A DNA stretch of 49,405 nucleotides, taken from positions 4,109,024 through 4,158,428 of the forward strand of contig FN649734.1 in the NCBI GenBank assembly GCA_000310025.1, in the 5' to 3' direction. The stretch comes from Ectocarpus siliculosus (taxonomy: Eukaryota > Sar > Phaeophyceae > Ectocarpales > Ectocarpaceae). The position numbers and the translations under genes are program-made. Shown here piece by piece: positions 39,403 to 49,405 of the stretch. The notes below the pieces were generated by a model that worked only from the letters and a program-made list of their open reading frames with translations, searched no databases and had not been told where the DNA came from. The stretch's first letter is position 1. Every line of letters starts with the position of its first letter.

Positions 39403-41055
39403 GTGCGGGCGTTCACGACGCCGGCAGGCGGACGCCTGGCCGAGGGTAGCACTTGCTTGGATGACTCGGGCACAGCGTTGCAGATCGGCTCCCCGTTTGC
39501 GGCGCTATTCAAGCTTCGCGCAGGACGTCGCCAACCCGTGAGCTACTGTGTCGGGGTTCTAGTCGTATCTGCGCCACCAGCAGCTGGCGGCGAGGCCGCA
39601 GATGGTCAGGTGGTCAAACGGCAGCTAATGAGGATGAGGCTGGTCGGAGGTGAGGGCGATGGTTCGACGTTTGAGTGGGAGGACCGAAAGCTGCACACAG
39701 CGACTACTTACAGCTGCTCTCTTGCCCGGAACTGGACCCGACGTTGGAGATGGGCAAGCAGACGTACGTGTTCAGCATTGACGAGTTGATCACCACACAG
39801 AACGTGCTTCAAGCTGAAGTGGAAAGGGTACAAGGCTGGGCGGCGGTTCCTGACGTGCGACCACTACCACGCAACCAAGTCACCCCTCTTCCTCTTCATG
39901 ACAAGCTCACTTGCATGGCGGGCGGGGCTCTCGGGGCGGAGGAAGTTCCGGCAGCTTCTGTGGATGGGAAAGTGGAGTGCCCGCTGTGTTTCTCGGAGGT
40001 GTCCGCGAAACTACTGCTGCAGCACATGGGGGGACCCATCCTTCAGGATGAGGTAAGACGCTCGCAAGCAAGTGCACTTTGTTTCTGTTTCTGTGAGTTC
40101 AAAGGATTGCCTGATATTCCAAGTTGGACATCAGGAACGATGACAACGTTTTGTTTTGAATGTATTTCTGTTGATGGTACTGCCGCTCCCACAGGACCGA
40201 CGGCAGCGCAACACGTGCGGCTTTTGTGGCGGGGACATTGGGGAGAAGTGCAAGACGTGGGTTGTCGAAGCAAAGACGGGGAAGGCTGCGCCTCAGATAC
40301 ACTCCAACTGTTCTCTTGCGCCCAAGTTGGACTCGCGAACAAGTCTTGTTGCTATCGGCCTAAAAGCGGCGTCGAAGTTCACGACTTCTACACCTTGCAC
40401 CAACGTACCCCTGAAGTGCTTGTTTTGCAGCCCTGAAAAGTGGGTGTGGAAGTACTCCATGTCCCACCACGTAGACCAGGAGCATGCCACTTCGTTGGAG
40501 CTGAGCAAAACAGATCCGAACACTGCGAAGTTCACGAAGAGCTTTGCCGTAGGCGAGACTGAGAAGGCGGCGGTGGTGGGAAAGCGAAAGGGCAAGGGTA
40601 CGGCTGTCAGAGCCCCCGTCACACGCCGAAAGGTCCCACACCAGAAGAGTACGGCTGGCAAAGCCCCCGTAGCACGCCGTAAGGTCTCGCCGGGGGCGGA
40701 GGGGGTTGATGGTACAGACGGGTCACTCTCAGACGAGTCCTCAGCGGAGACGGGGGACTCGGTCGAAGATGAGAGCTCGCGGTCGGAAGAGGAGGAGGAG
40801 GAGGAGGAGGAGGAGGAGGAGGAGGAGGAGCAGGAGGAGGAGGAGCACGAGGAGAAGGAGGGGGGGGTGGGGGGGAGGGGGGAAGAGGATGAAGGGCGAA
40901 GGCGCTCAACGCGAACGCGCTCGAAGAAACGGCGGCGGTTTAGTCTTGTTGAGGGAGGTGGAGGGGTTTCGGGGAAAAATAAGTACCATGCAAGACAAAT
41001 TGCTATTATTTGTGGATGGGTGTTGCACGTGGCGAAGGTGATTCCACCGCCGTAG
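39403..41055 (+). CDS. Zinc-finger protein with acidic and basic C-terminal tail
   Basis: Reading starts at ATG 39403 or, in another frame, ATG 39675; homology-like sequence crosses frames near 39700 (EWEDRKLHTATTY, then LQLLSCPELDPTLEMG), so a 1-nt frameshift or an unseen intron lies there. The exon ending at 40052 contains VECPLCFSEVSAKLLLQHMG. A 142-bp GTAAGA-CAG intron (40053-40194) follows. Exon 2 (40195-41055) has CGFCGGDIGEKC, PCTNVPLKCLFC and WVWKYSMSHHVDQEH, i.e. three Cys/His clusters. It then has two basic RRKV-type repeats, about 20 Glu in a row (40789-40860) and an Arg-rich end. The CPLC-HMGG-CGFCG-PCTNVP-WKY order resembles a dispersed family of hypothetical eukaryotic proteins I recall from fungi and algae. 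It is probably nuclear and its function is unknown. Confidence 0.65.
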
Positions 41056-41059
41056 GCTC

Positions 41060-41640
41060 ATCGACAGCCCCTCTTCGGTATGTTGCCGGCTTGAGTAAGC
41101 TTGGAATGATGACGTTTCGACGCATGGGTATGTGTCATTTGGTTGTGCCATTTCGCTACATTCGACCGAGGTCAAATGTCGTGGACTTGTCGCAGAGGCT
41201 AGAGAAGTTCTAAGTTGCTTGTAGCTGAGGGGTTGTCCCCAAGCACTACTTCTGTACCTTCAAGACTTGAAAACCAAATAAGAAGTGTCCCCAGCCCATC
41301 ACAGGTTATTTCAGTACATGAAGTGGCAATCTACACCTTCCTAGTAACAAGGTCCTGCTTGCACGTCGTGCCGTGAACACCACCACACGCAAGCACACGC
41401 AATGGAGAAGGAGAAAGTCAAAAGAAAGCCTGTACGAAAATATTAAAAAAAAAAACTTTTTTCACACCCCTCCCTGGGGGAGGGGGGGGGCAGGGTTAGG
41501 TGTCGGAAAAAAAAAAAATGTGCGCCCTCGGGAGGTGTTTTTTTATTTTCTTACTATAACACAATAAACCCATCTCTATTCCCCAATTGCAAAATTGGGG
41601 TTTCAGCCAGCGCAATCCCGAAAAAAGCGATAAAGAAATC
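41060..41640. other. No gene recognised
   Basis: Contains A-rich and T-rich runs (41444-41461, 41507-41519) around a C/G foldback (ACCCCTCCC-TGG-GGGAGGGG, 41465-41484) and a short T-rich tract. No ORF of interest. Confidence 0.4.
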
Positions 41641-41645
41641 CTGTC

Positions 41646-41826
41646 CGAAATTTCGATACTTTAATCGAGTAAAAAAGCTGACAAAAATCCATACTTTCAT
41701 CAAGTCGAAAAACTGATCGAGATCCATACTGTAGTCAAGTGAAACATGTAATGGAAATCGACACATTTAACAAGTGAAAGCATGTAATCACTTCCATAGT
41801 TAAAACAAGTAAAACAATGTCACACT
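41646..41826 (+). repeat. Degenerate tandem repeat, ~35-bp period, five units
   Basis: Each unit has the pattern ATC/ATT-CATACT-TT-ATCAAGT-GAAA-ACTGAT. Units begin near 41650, 41687, 41722, 41757 and 41792, and diverge steadily from first to last. AT-rich, not coding. Confidence 0.65.
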
Positions 41827-41889
41827 TTTTACTTGCTTGAGAGACCCTGATGGAATTGGAATCGTTTATATATGTCAAGCGTTCTAAAC

Positions 41890-43085
41890 TCACTGTTTTG
41901 GTCTGCGCCAACATGCACAAAAGCGTCATTTCTCGCGTTTTTCCTCTTTTCGGACAAAACTACAGCAGCACCGGCCCCAGACACAACATTCACCACTACT
42001 GCTGCGTGTGTCCACTGTTATGTGCTCCCACAAGATGTCGTGCGTTCTACACTGACTGCTGTCTCCCACCATGTAGTGTGCAAACTCGCTGCAATACAGC
42101 AGCAGTACTGCTGTGTGCAGGCGTGGGTCTGTGGATGAAAGCTTGTCGCGATGATGGCAGCGACCCCAGCGCCTCCTCCGCCACCAGACAACAAACAACA
42201 TTGCACACTAATGTACAGCTGTGTGTGCAGTGTGCTCCCACACTGCTGTGTGCTCACACACTGACTGCTGTGTGCTGCCACACACTGGGGTTTCGACACG
42301 CTGGTGTCAGCAAGGAGCGAAACAACACCAACAACGGCCTTCATGTGTGTCACGCGTTCTATAAACTCACCGTTTTGGCCTGCGCCAACATGCAAAATCT
42401 TTTCGGACAAAACTACTACAGCAGCACCGGCCCCAGACACAACATTCACCACTACTGCTGCGTGTGTCCACTGCTGTTATGTGCTCCCACAAGATGTCGT
42501 GCGTCCACACTGACTGCTGTCTCCCACCATGTAACGTGCAATCTCGCTGCAAGCGTTCTATGTTTTGGTCTGCGCCAACATACTACATACGCAAAAATAG
42601 CGTCATTTCTCGCGTTTTTCCTCTTTTCGGACAAAACTACAGCAGCAGTACCGGCCCCAGACACAACATTCACCACCACTGCTGCGTGTGTCCACTGCTG
42701 TTATGTGCTCCCACAAGATGTCGTGCGTTCTACACTGACTGCTGTCTCCCACCTGTAGCGTGCAATCTCGCTGCAACACAGCAGTAGTACTTACTTACTG
42801 CTGTATGCAGGCGTCTGGATGAAAAAGCTTGTTGTCGCGATGATGGCAGCGACCCCAGCGCCTCCGCCACCAGACAACAAACAACATTGCACGCTAATGT
42901 ACAGCTGTGTGTGCTGTGTGCCCCCACACTGCTGTGTGCTCACACACTGACTGCTGTGTGCTGCCAAACACTGGGGTGTCGACACGCTGGTGACAGCAAG
43001 GAGCGAAACAACACCAACAACGGCCTTCATGTGTGTCACGCGTTCTAAACTCATCATCACCGTTTGTTTGGTCTGCGCCAACATG
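41890..43085 (+). repeat. CTG-rich tandem array, 449- and 223-bp units
   Basis: The word GGACAAAACTACAGCAGCA marks unit starts at 41957, 42406 and 42629. The first and third units are full length (about 450 bp). The second is a 223-bp short form lacking the second half (the block from GGCGTGGGTCTG to AACGGCCTTCATGTGTGTCA). Units are over 90 percent identical. The array keeps a 302-codon ORF open on plus and others on minus, but the translations are Cys/His/Thr runs from CTG/CAC repeats and look non-coding. Confidence 0.8.
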
Positions 43086-44104
43086 CTTTTCCATTAGCAA
43101 GGGGGAACACAGTGACCCGTGTCCCTTGCAAAATATCATTGCTGTAACCAATTCTTCTAATCTCGGATCCCAAATGACGTCATATGACCCAGTGAAATTT
43201 CTTCTAAAACTTAGACCCAATGACGTCACATGACCAGGTGAAAATACAACACCTCGACGGCCTCCAAATCTACAGTTGAGCCCATGGTCGGGAAGCCCCT
43301 TTCGCACATTCCCAGTTTGATCCCTACCGCAAGCCTCCCATTGTGTTCGGAGCAGCCGGCATTCGGATCCCTGCCGTGGTACCACATATATAGCCCCTCC
43401 GATAGGACTTGAGGCAAGGCGGGAAGGCTGTATCGGGTTTCGTGCTAAGGTGCTCTCCCATATTGACCTCGTGGCTGACACACATCGTCTTCGCTGCTGA
43501 TCGCTGTACATCCAGGTGGGTAATTTCTACGTGTTGTATTCTTCGCCACTCCGTAACATGTCCACACCACTGCTCCACACGGAGAGACCAACTGCTACTC
43601 GCTGCTGCTGCTGACCTTCATGACGGATGCTCTACGACGTGATTACGACATGGTTGCGACAAGATATCTCGACAAACCGCTTTGAGGAACACCAGGGAAG
43701 TTGACAACAACCACCACATAAGATGTATATCATTTGGAAACTTTCCATGCTCTACTGATGGTGTTTACCAACACCCAACATAACAAGAAACAAGCTAACA
43801 TGATACAACCTGAATGGTATGCCCTACCTACCATGCACCAGGTATACCATTCTCATCTACTGCTGTATAAACATCCCTGATACGTTACCCCAAAGGATCA
43901 AAAACGATTTGTAAATTCAAAAAAACGGCGGGAAACACCTACTGTCCGTGAAATTCAAAAACCTGTAGATAAACGAGTGATGTAGGGCTGGTGATGTACT
44001 GCTGTAGATTTTGTTCCACCTTCCATGAATTTTACAATATTATTCCTAATATGTCTAATAAACCAGCAAGCTGTCAATAGACACTGCGCCGTGTCCCCTG
44101 TGAA
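43086..44104. other. Segment inserted between array parts
   Basis: Separates the main CTG-rich array from its fragment at 44420. It contains two TGACGTCA palindromes (43175 and 43221) in similar contexts (AATGACGTCA-ATGACC-AG-TGAAA), a CATATATAGCCCC TATA-like word (43384) and a hairpin GAATGGTATGCC/GGTATACCATTC (about 43811-43852). It could hold a solo LTR or a promoter, but no borders could be proven. Confidence 0.4.
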
Positions 44105-44209
44105 GGTTACATTTTACAATACACGACACAACGGAGGGTTTCTCCTCGATATTTTGTCGTTGACCCAGTAGAGAACTACAGGGGATGTATTATAAAATGT
44201 AAGTTACCT
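44105..44209. repeat. 105-bp inverted-repeat unit
   Basis: The left end GGTTACATTTTACAATACA (44105-44123) pairs with the right end TGTATTATAAAATGTAAG-TTACC (44187-44209), with three extra bases in the right arm. The right arm belongs to the R2 copy that follows. It resembles a very short foldback element. Confidence 0.7.
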
Positions 44210-44417
44210 ATACAGACAGATGTTTTTGTACTTAGCACCAGCTGGCATCACTGGTATAAATCATCAGTGTATAGACTAGACTTAAAAAGACTCGAAATAA
44301 GTCCAGTACCCAGCCGGTTTCCCTCCACTCACTAAAAAGACTCCACCACATCCCGTTCGACTGTGGGTATATCTCGAATGGGTAGTCTTTCTGTGTGTGT
44401 TTATATTATTCCTTAAT
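44162..44417 (-). repeat. Dispersed repeat R2, copy 2
   Basis: Inverted copy of 3631-3890. Boundaries: CGTTGACCCAGTAG at 44162 and GTGTGTTTATATTATTCC near 44415. Immediately downstream the CTG-rich array sequence resumes, so R2 (with the preceding segment) appears to be inserted in that array. Confidence 0.8.
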
Positions 44418-44419
44418 GC

Positions 44420-44745
44420 ACAACAATCTTTTCGGACAAAACTACAGCAGCACCGGCCCCAGACACCACATTCACCACTACTGCTGCATGTGTCCACTGT
44501 TATGTGCTCCCACAAGATGTCGTGCGTCCTACACTGACTGCTGTCTCCCACCATGTAGCGTGCAATCTCGCTGCAACACAGCAGGCGTGGGTCTGGATGA
44601 AAGATTGTCGCGATGATGGCAGCGACCCCAGCGCCTCCGCCACCAGACAACAAACAACATTGCACACTAATGTACATACAGCTGTGTGTGCTGTGTGCTC
44701 CCACACTGCTGTGTGCTCACACACTGACATGTCACCGCCCAGCAC
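44420..44745 (+). repeat. CTG-rich array fragment
   Basis: Resumes with TTTTCGGACAAAACTACAGCAG and proceeds in the same order as a full unit to CTCACACACTGAC. It is about 330 bp, with small deletions compared with the units at 41957 and 42629. Confidence 0.8.
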
Positions 44746-46470
44746 ATCCATATCACGACATATTATATGGTGTGCCGCGTCGACCGTATCTCTTTCCCTT
44801 GCAATGCCCCCTAAAGAAGACAGTCAGGACAATTTGTGGCAGGAACGACAAGGAAAGAAAGAACCCGCAAATTCTTTGTAGCGCCGAAAGTAGTAAGGAC
44901 GACAAAACCACCCGACGGCCGCGGCCATCATAGAAAAGAGCTTTTTCGCATTTCGACTACAGTACTGTAGTACTACATACAGTAGTAGGATATTTTTTGC
45001 TGTTTTTCTTTTTAGCACCACCTATCTATATATTATATCTATCTAGACTATGTATGTATGTATATATATGATGACACGCCATAATTATTTGGTTCGGATA
45101 CAACTAACAGCACCATGGTGTGTATTATTGCTGGGGGGTGTTTTTTACACTCACTCCGCGCCACGCGTGCGTCCGTGCGTGCGCGCTTTTTCCCCGGGAC
45201 AAAAAAAACAATTGGGGAAGCAGCCGTGGGCACACGGCAATCTATCTACAGAAAAAAGTCTAAGATAGATTAGCAATGAATCCATAGCGTCAGCGAAGGG
45301 CTATCTGTGTGTCTACGATTTCCCGAACAGCACACAGCGACATCTCTACTGACTGTGGGTGACAGCCTGTTTTCTGTCTTTTATGTTGGATTGAAGCGTG
45401 AGAAAACAGCCAGCGTCAAGACCCCTTTTATTCGCCTTATCTATAAGGTACCATCGCGCATGCAGTGTACTCCTCACTACCTGACTCCAAACGCCCACTC
45501 ACGTTTTAGTCTGCCTTATACTGTGTGCTTCTTGCCCGTCGTCTGAGTAGGGTTGTGGTGCGCCGGGCTAACAACAGACCAACCGACACAGCACCTCCGA
45601 GCAGCGCAAATATTCTGGAGGCACACCAGACAAAAAAATAAACCTATCCCTACCCTATCTGAAACTCCTAGTCGCGTGCTCCAACTGCTACCCGCCTCGA
45701 CAGCAGTACAGCAGTACAGCGAGACAAAGCACTCAAGCGCTGCACCGACACACGTCCCGGATAGCGTACGAGCGCTTTTGCTTCCCCTGTGGGTGAGTCA
45801 TTTTCCCACCTGTGTAGTCGTCTGTGTCAATGGCAAACTTTTTGCTAACCCAAGCATTCTTTGGCTGCAAATTCGCTGGACAGTTTGAAATTTGAACGCA
45901 AGCTTTGAAACTAGTCTACAATACTGCAAGCGTTCTCGTGTACGTGACGCCCTCGCTCGACTGCTGTCTCTCTCGCGCTGCTGTTGAGTTTCCGGGCAAT
46001 ACGTCGTCCTAACACGGCCTGTTTCAGCTGCATGGCTTGATTTTCCCTAGAGTTTCCTCAAGTTTCTCTTTTGTCCTTTCTCCGAGATAGTAGAGTGCAG
46101 CAACCTACACTGCTGCATACAGCAGTACAGCAGTTGCTGTGCCGTCCAAGCTCACCTGTGCACACCATATGGCTTGCTGCGTGCAGCAATACAAAGCGTA
46201 TTGCCTGCTGCAGGCTAGTGTGCGTATCAAAGAAGGCAGGCTGTCTGCTTAGAGTGTAAGTGTTGTTGTTGTTGTAGGGATAGACATGTACTGCTGCAGG
46301 GACCCAGAACATGAACCAAACTCACTCATCGTCTTCTTGTAGAATGCCCGGGAGGACGGTAACAATGTGCGCTTGAACGCACGGGGGTGCGGTCGATTGT
46401 TCAATGATTTCGTTCTTGACTTTTTGTCGCGATCGTGGTCGTGTCGCGAGGCCACCGAACCCCTTCCTTG
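44746..46470. other. Intergenic region upstream of topoisomerase gene
   Basis: TATATA-rich stretch at 45030-45070, short CTG/CAG patches (45700-45720, 46095-46140, 46250-46275) and short ORFs. No gene recognised. Promoter elements for the topoisomerase gene would lie in the last few hundred bases, but none can be assigned. Confidence 0.4.
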
Positions 46471-46633
46471 GCCGTGATTGGTCAATCTCTCGTGCACACC
46501 TTCCTTCTTCGAAACACCCATACGGCAACAAATTTATCGCAACAAATATTTATCGCATGAAAACAGGGGCGTGCAAAGTGTCGCTTTTCTTGGGACACCG
46601 GGCTCGGGGGTTGTGCTGGGCCTCCGGGTGGGG

Positions 46634-49315
46634 ATGGCGGTGATCAAGGCGATCAATGTCGCGGAGAAGCCCTCGGTGGCCAAGGAGCTGGCCAACATCC
46701 TGGGCGGGGGCAACTCCAGAAGGCGCCAAGGACGCTCGCAGGTAAAAGCGGTCTACATACAACGTGCTGTGCCGTATCGTCTAGACTTCGTGTCTTGCAC
46801 GCAGACCGGGGTCACAAGTTGCGTGGTTGCCTTTATGCGGTAACTCTTTTTCTGGTCCTTCCGGTGCTTGTGTAGGTTGGTTGCACACTGGCTGGGGTGT
46901 CGTATCTACATAAGTTGGAAGGGCTCCACAAGCCGCGATTGCTGCAAGCGACAGCCCCGACACACGAACAGAAACAAGGGAAGCGGAATGATCGGTGCGC
47001 GCCCAAACCACGACGCAGGGCAGTGTGTGTAGCCCACAGCATGCCGCAGGCCTTGTAGAGACGCCACACAACACCCCGTGTATGTAGTGAATCTCCAGAA
47101 TGCTGTATCTCCGAGCAAGAGGGGCACCCAAGGCGACCACGGCCGCGTTGGAAAACACGTTGTCGAGGAAGGCAGCTTTTTCAACAACAACGGCACCACC
47201 GTGCCATGCCCAATCCCCCTGCACCGCCGGTTTGACACAAAAACCCGTTACGAGCCGTCAGTTTTACCTCGTGTACTTGGCTTTTGTGGTTTTCTTCGTG
47301 ACGTGCCAGTACAACCCGATCTTCGAATTCGAGAACTGTTCGATGATGGGTCAGTCGGTCAACATGAAGATCACCTCCGTTACGGGCCACCTGATGGAGC
47401 TGGAGTTCGCCGAGCCGTACGGGAAGAAGTGGGGGGCGTGCCAGCCCGTGGAGCTTTTCACGGCGCCCCTTATCCGCTACGTCAAAGACGTGAGTCGATA
47501 ATGGTGGTGAATTAAGACGGAGGCCCTAACCTTCCTTTTTTTTTTTTTCTCCGACCATTTTCCGCTGTGTGACCCCCCGGCTTATACATCAATCGTATGT
47601 ATGCGCACCCAAAACGTGTGTGGACAGGCTTCAGGATAGATTGTTGAACGGATAAACATACAAACAATGATTCGCGCTCGCCACGTACACGATGCGACGC
47701 CATCCGTACGGCAATTCCAGGAGCGCAAAATGCCCGAGACTCGAGCGTGCGACGTTGTGGTATGACACGCAGCTGGCGCATGTAGCATGCTGCTGCTGCT
47801 GCTGCTGCTGCTGTTCGTGCGGCATCACAGAACAGGGTGTCAAACGTGTGGGTTTGTGCGTTGGTGGTGATGGTGGTGTTGTTGGTCGTTGTGTGGGAAT
47901 TGATGCGTAGTATTGGTGTTACTTGTTCGCGTGTCGGGTGTGTACCCAGCAGATTGTAGGCCTGTGACGGATATATTTACCCCATGTCTCGATGCGGTGC
48001 GTTAGTGACCCGAGAGCGTCAATGTTCTTGCCAAAAGCGACTCACGCTGACGTCTTTATCGTCCCAGGAAGGTGGGATTGTGCCCAGACGAGGTGTCTCT
48101 TCAACAGCGCACAGGACAGCCACCTCCTTCTTTCAGTGCTGCCCATACGTTTGTGTCGTGTTGCTGTCTCATCACAAAAGTGTACGCTGAAAGTATGTGG
48201 CAGTTGCGGAGCGTCGTTTTGCGTGCTGATGATCGATAGAGCACGGGCGCCCCTCCTGCGCTGCGTGAATGATACGGGGAAGCGTGTGATAAGGCCATCC
48301 ATCCTGCATGAACCCCCCGCAAGCTCCGCCGCCCTCAATTTTCCCGCGCCGCGACTAGAATCCTGGACAGTGTTGCGTACCGCAATAAACGATATTTTAC
48401 AAAATGAACGGTATGATTTTGCTCTTTTTTTGCTAGCGCTTTCTGTCTATGTATCGTTCGTCAGAACAGGGGAGAGAGAGAGAGGGCGAGCGAGAGAGTT
48501 GTGGCGAGTGTGTCGAGCTCCCAATCAAACCAATTCTCTATGTAAGACCACCTACTCAGCCCCTTCGAAGAACACCTCGCAGGGCAACCCTGGCGACGTC
48601 TCTGCGATGCTGAAGCCCTCGCCGAACGCGGCTGTGGTCGCTCGTGTGTCCTGCGTTTGTGGTTGGGCTCTGCGATGCTGATGTTCTCGCTAATTGCAGT
48701 TATTGTCGCTCGTGTGTCTTGCGTTTGTGGTTGGGCGGCACTGGGTGCATCTTCTTTGTTGTGGGTAGGATAAGAAAGATCTGGAGAGGCAGCTCGTCGA
48801 CGAGGCGCGCGGCTGCCAGTGGCTCGTGCTCTGGCTAGACTGCGATCGAGAGGGAGAGAACATCGCCTATGAGGTCATCGAGGTGTGTTGCTACGCTTCT
48901 GTTGTTGTTCTTGTTGTGGCTGTCGCTCTTGTTCTTTGCTATTTTTCCTGCTGCTGCTGGTGCTGCTGCTGCTGTTGTTCTGCTCTTCTGCTCCTTGTTG
49001 AACGGAATGTCATTGAGTTTATCATATGACTGAAGGTCGAAACTGACGGGTACCCCCCGCACCCTACTGCACCTATTTGTTGTACGATACTCCCATGCGC
49101 GCCGGTGCTTGCGCTGGAAGGTGTGCAAGCGGCGCAACCGGAACATCCGAATACTCCGCGCCAGGTTCTCCGCGCTGATCCCCCGGGACATCCTCAACAG
49201 CGTGCAGAACCTCGTGCCGCCCAACGAGCACCAGGCGAAGGCCGTGGAGGCCCGGCAGGAGATAGACCTGAGGCTGGGGTCGGCCTTCACGCGCTTCCAG
49301 ACGATGCGATTGCAG
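46634..49315 (+). CDS. TOP3A: DNA topoisomerase III alpha (first four exons, continues past window)
   Basis: Type IA topoisomerase that passes single strands and, with RecQ helicases and Rmi1, dissolves recombination intermediates. Exons are 46634-46741, 47310-47489, 48769-48882 and 49121-49315, all phase 0, with GTAAAA, GTGAGT, GTGTGT and GTGTGG donors. The TOPRIM domain opens with [17 protein letters not shown], carrying the catalytic Glu at about residue 11. It continues [23 protein letters not shown] and [10 protein letters not shown], then [16 protein letters not shown] with the DxDxE acid cluster (about residues 120-124). Exon 4 gives [18 protein letters not shown] and [19 protein letters not shown], as in the alpha class. 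The catalytic Tyr lies beyond the window. An in-frame ATG at 46478 would add 52 residues, so the start at 46634 is chosen by homology. Confidence 0.95.
47788..47815 (+). repeat. CTG microsatellite in topoisomerase intron 2
   Basis: About nine consecutive CTG/GCT triplets within the second intron of the topoisomerase gene, in line with the CTG bias of the whole window. Confidence 0.9.
48627..48745 (+). repeat. Short tandem duplication in topoisomerase intron 2
   Basis: GTCGCTCGTGTGTC-TGCGTTTGTGG-TTGGGC occurs at about 48637 and again at about 48705, a 68-bp period. It lies just upstream of the exon 3 acceptor (GTGGGTAG, 48761-48768). Confidence 0.7.
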
Positions 49316-49405
49316 GTGTGGTCATACTCGAGTATTGGGTTATGTTCGACTTTGGTGGAGGTGGGGGTACTCGTAGTCGTGCATGCCGTAGTCGTTAGAC
49401 CATTG

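Noticed and set aside
40706-41041. Arg-rich and Pro-rich ORFs over the poly-Glu region
   Set aside because: They are alternate-frame readings of the GAG/GGA repeat in the zinc-finger gene.
41850-42758. 302-codon plus-strand ORF across the CTG-rich array
   Set aside because: It follows the tandem repeat, has Cys/His/Thr runs from CTG/CAC words, and comparable ORFs are open on the other strand. No domain or splice context.

Overview
This window is eukaryotic nuclear DNA. It has spliced genes with GT-AG introns up to about 2.3 kb, a tRNA-derived SINE, Ty3/gypsy and Ty1/copia retrotransposons, a Helitron, a Tc1/mariner-type MITE and many CTG/CAG-rich repeats. The style of the two retrotransposon polyproteins, the long introns and a Pro-Thr-rich secreted protein fit a stramenopile; a brown alga is my best guess, but only at the level of resemblance from memory. 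The sequence is a repeat-rich island with few host genes. Layout: 1-12.1 kb holds no convincing gene. It carries a SINE (1784-2100), three copies of an approximately 600 bp dispersed repeat (called R1 here), copies of two other families (R2, R3), tandem repeats and hairpins. 12.1-18.0 kb holds a secreted Cys-rich protein gene (exons 12140-12289 and 14630-14806, with a second SINE in the intron) and a following exon set (15352-18029). The latter encodes beta-rich modules plus a Pro-Thr-Ala-Pro repeat, interrupted by a 962 nt assembly gap. 18.0-21.4 kb is almost featureless. 21.7-36.2 kb, minus strand, is one damaged Ty3/gypsy chromovirus-like element. In transcription order it has a 38-residue-repeat ORF, an ORF joining a NADAR (YbiA-like, DUF1768) domain to an aspartic protease, reverse transcriptase-RNase H, integrase and chromodomain. 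The integrase is split by a 6,891 bp insertion (23231-30121) whose ends are those of a Helitron: 5' TC, 3' hairpin, CTAG, inserted between A and T. Removing the insertion restores the integrase reading frame at the junction. The Helitron carries a spliced gene fragment, a 749 bp MITE in one of that fragment's introns, and part of a Helitron Rep gene on the opposite strand. 36.3-39.4 kb, minus strand, is a 5'-truncated Ty1/copia element with a 3' LTR candidate. 39.4-41.1 kb, plus strand, is a zinc-finger gene with an acidic tail. 41.6-45 kb is a CTG-rich tandem array interrupted by unrelated repeats. 46.6-49.3 kb, plus strand, holds the first four exons of DNA topoisomerase III alpha, which runs off the end of the window. 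The topoisomerase is the only gene here that can be called an ordinary host gene with high confidence. The most unusual observation is the NADAR domain inside a retrotransposon polyprotein, at a position where no Gag capsid or zinc knuckle could be seen. NADAR proteins act on NAD-derived nucleotides and, in some characterised members, remove ADP-ribose from guanine in nucleic acid. The domain could therefore be an accessory function that protects the element, but that role is inference.
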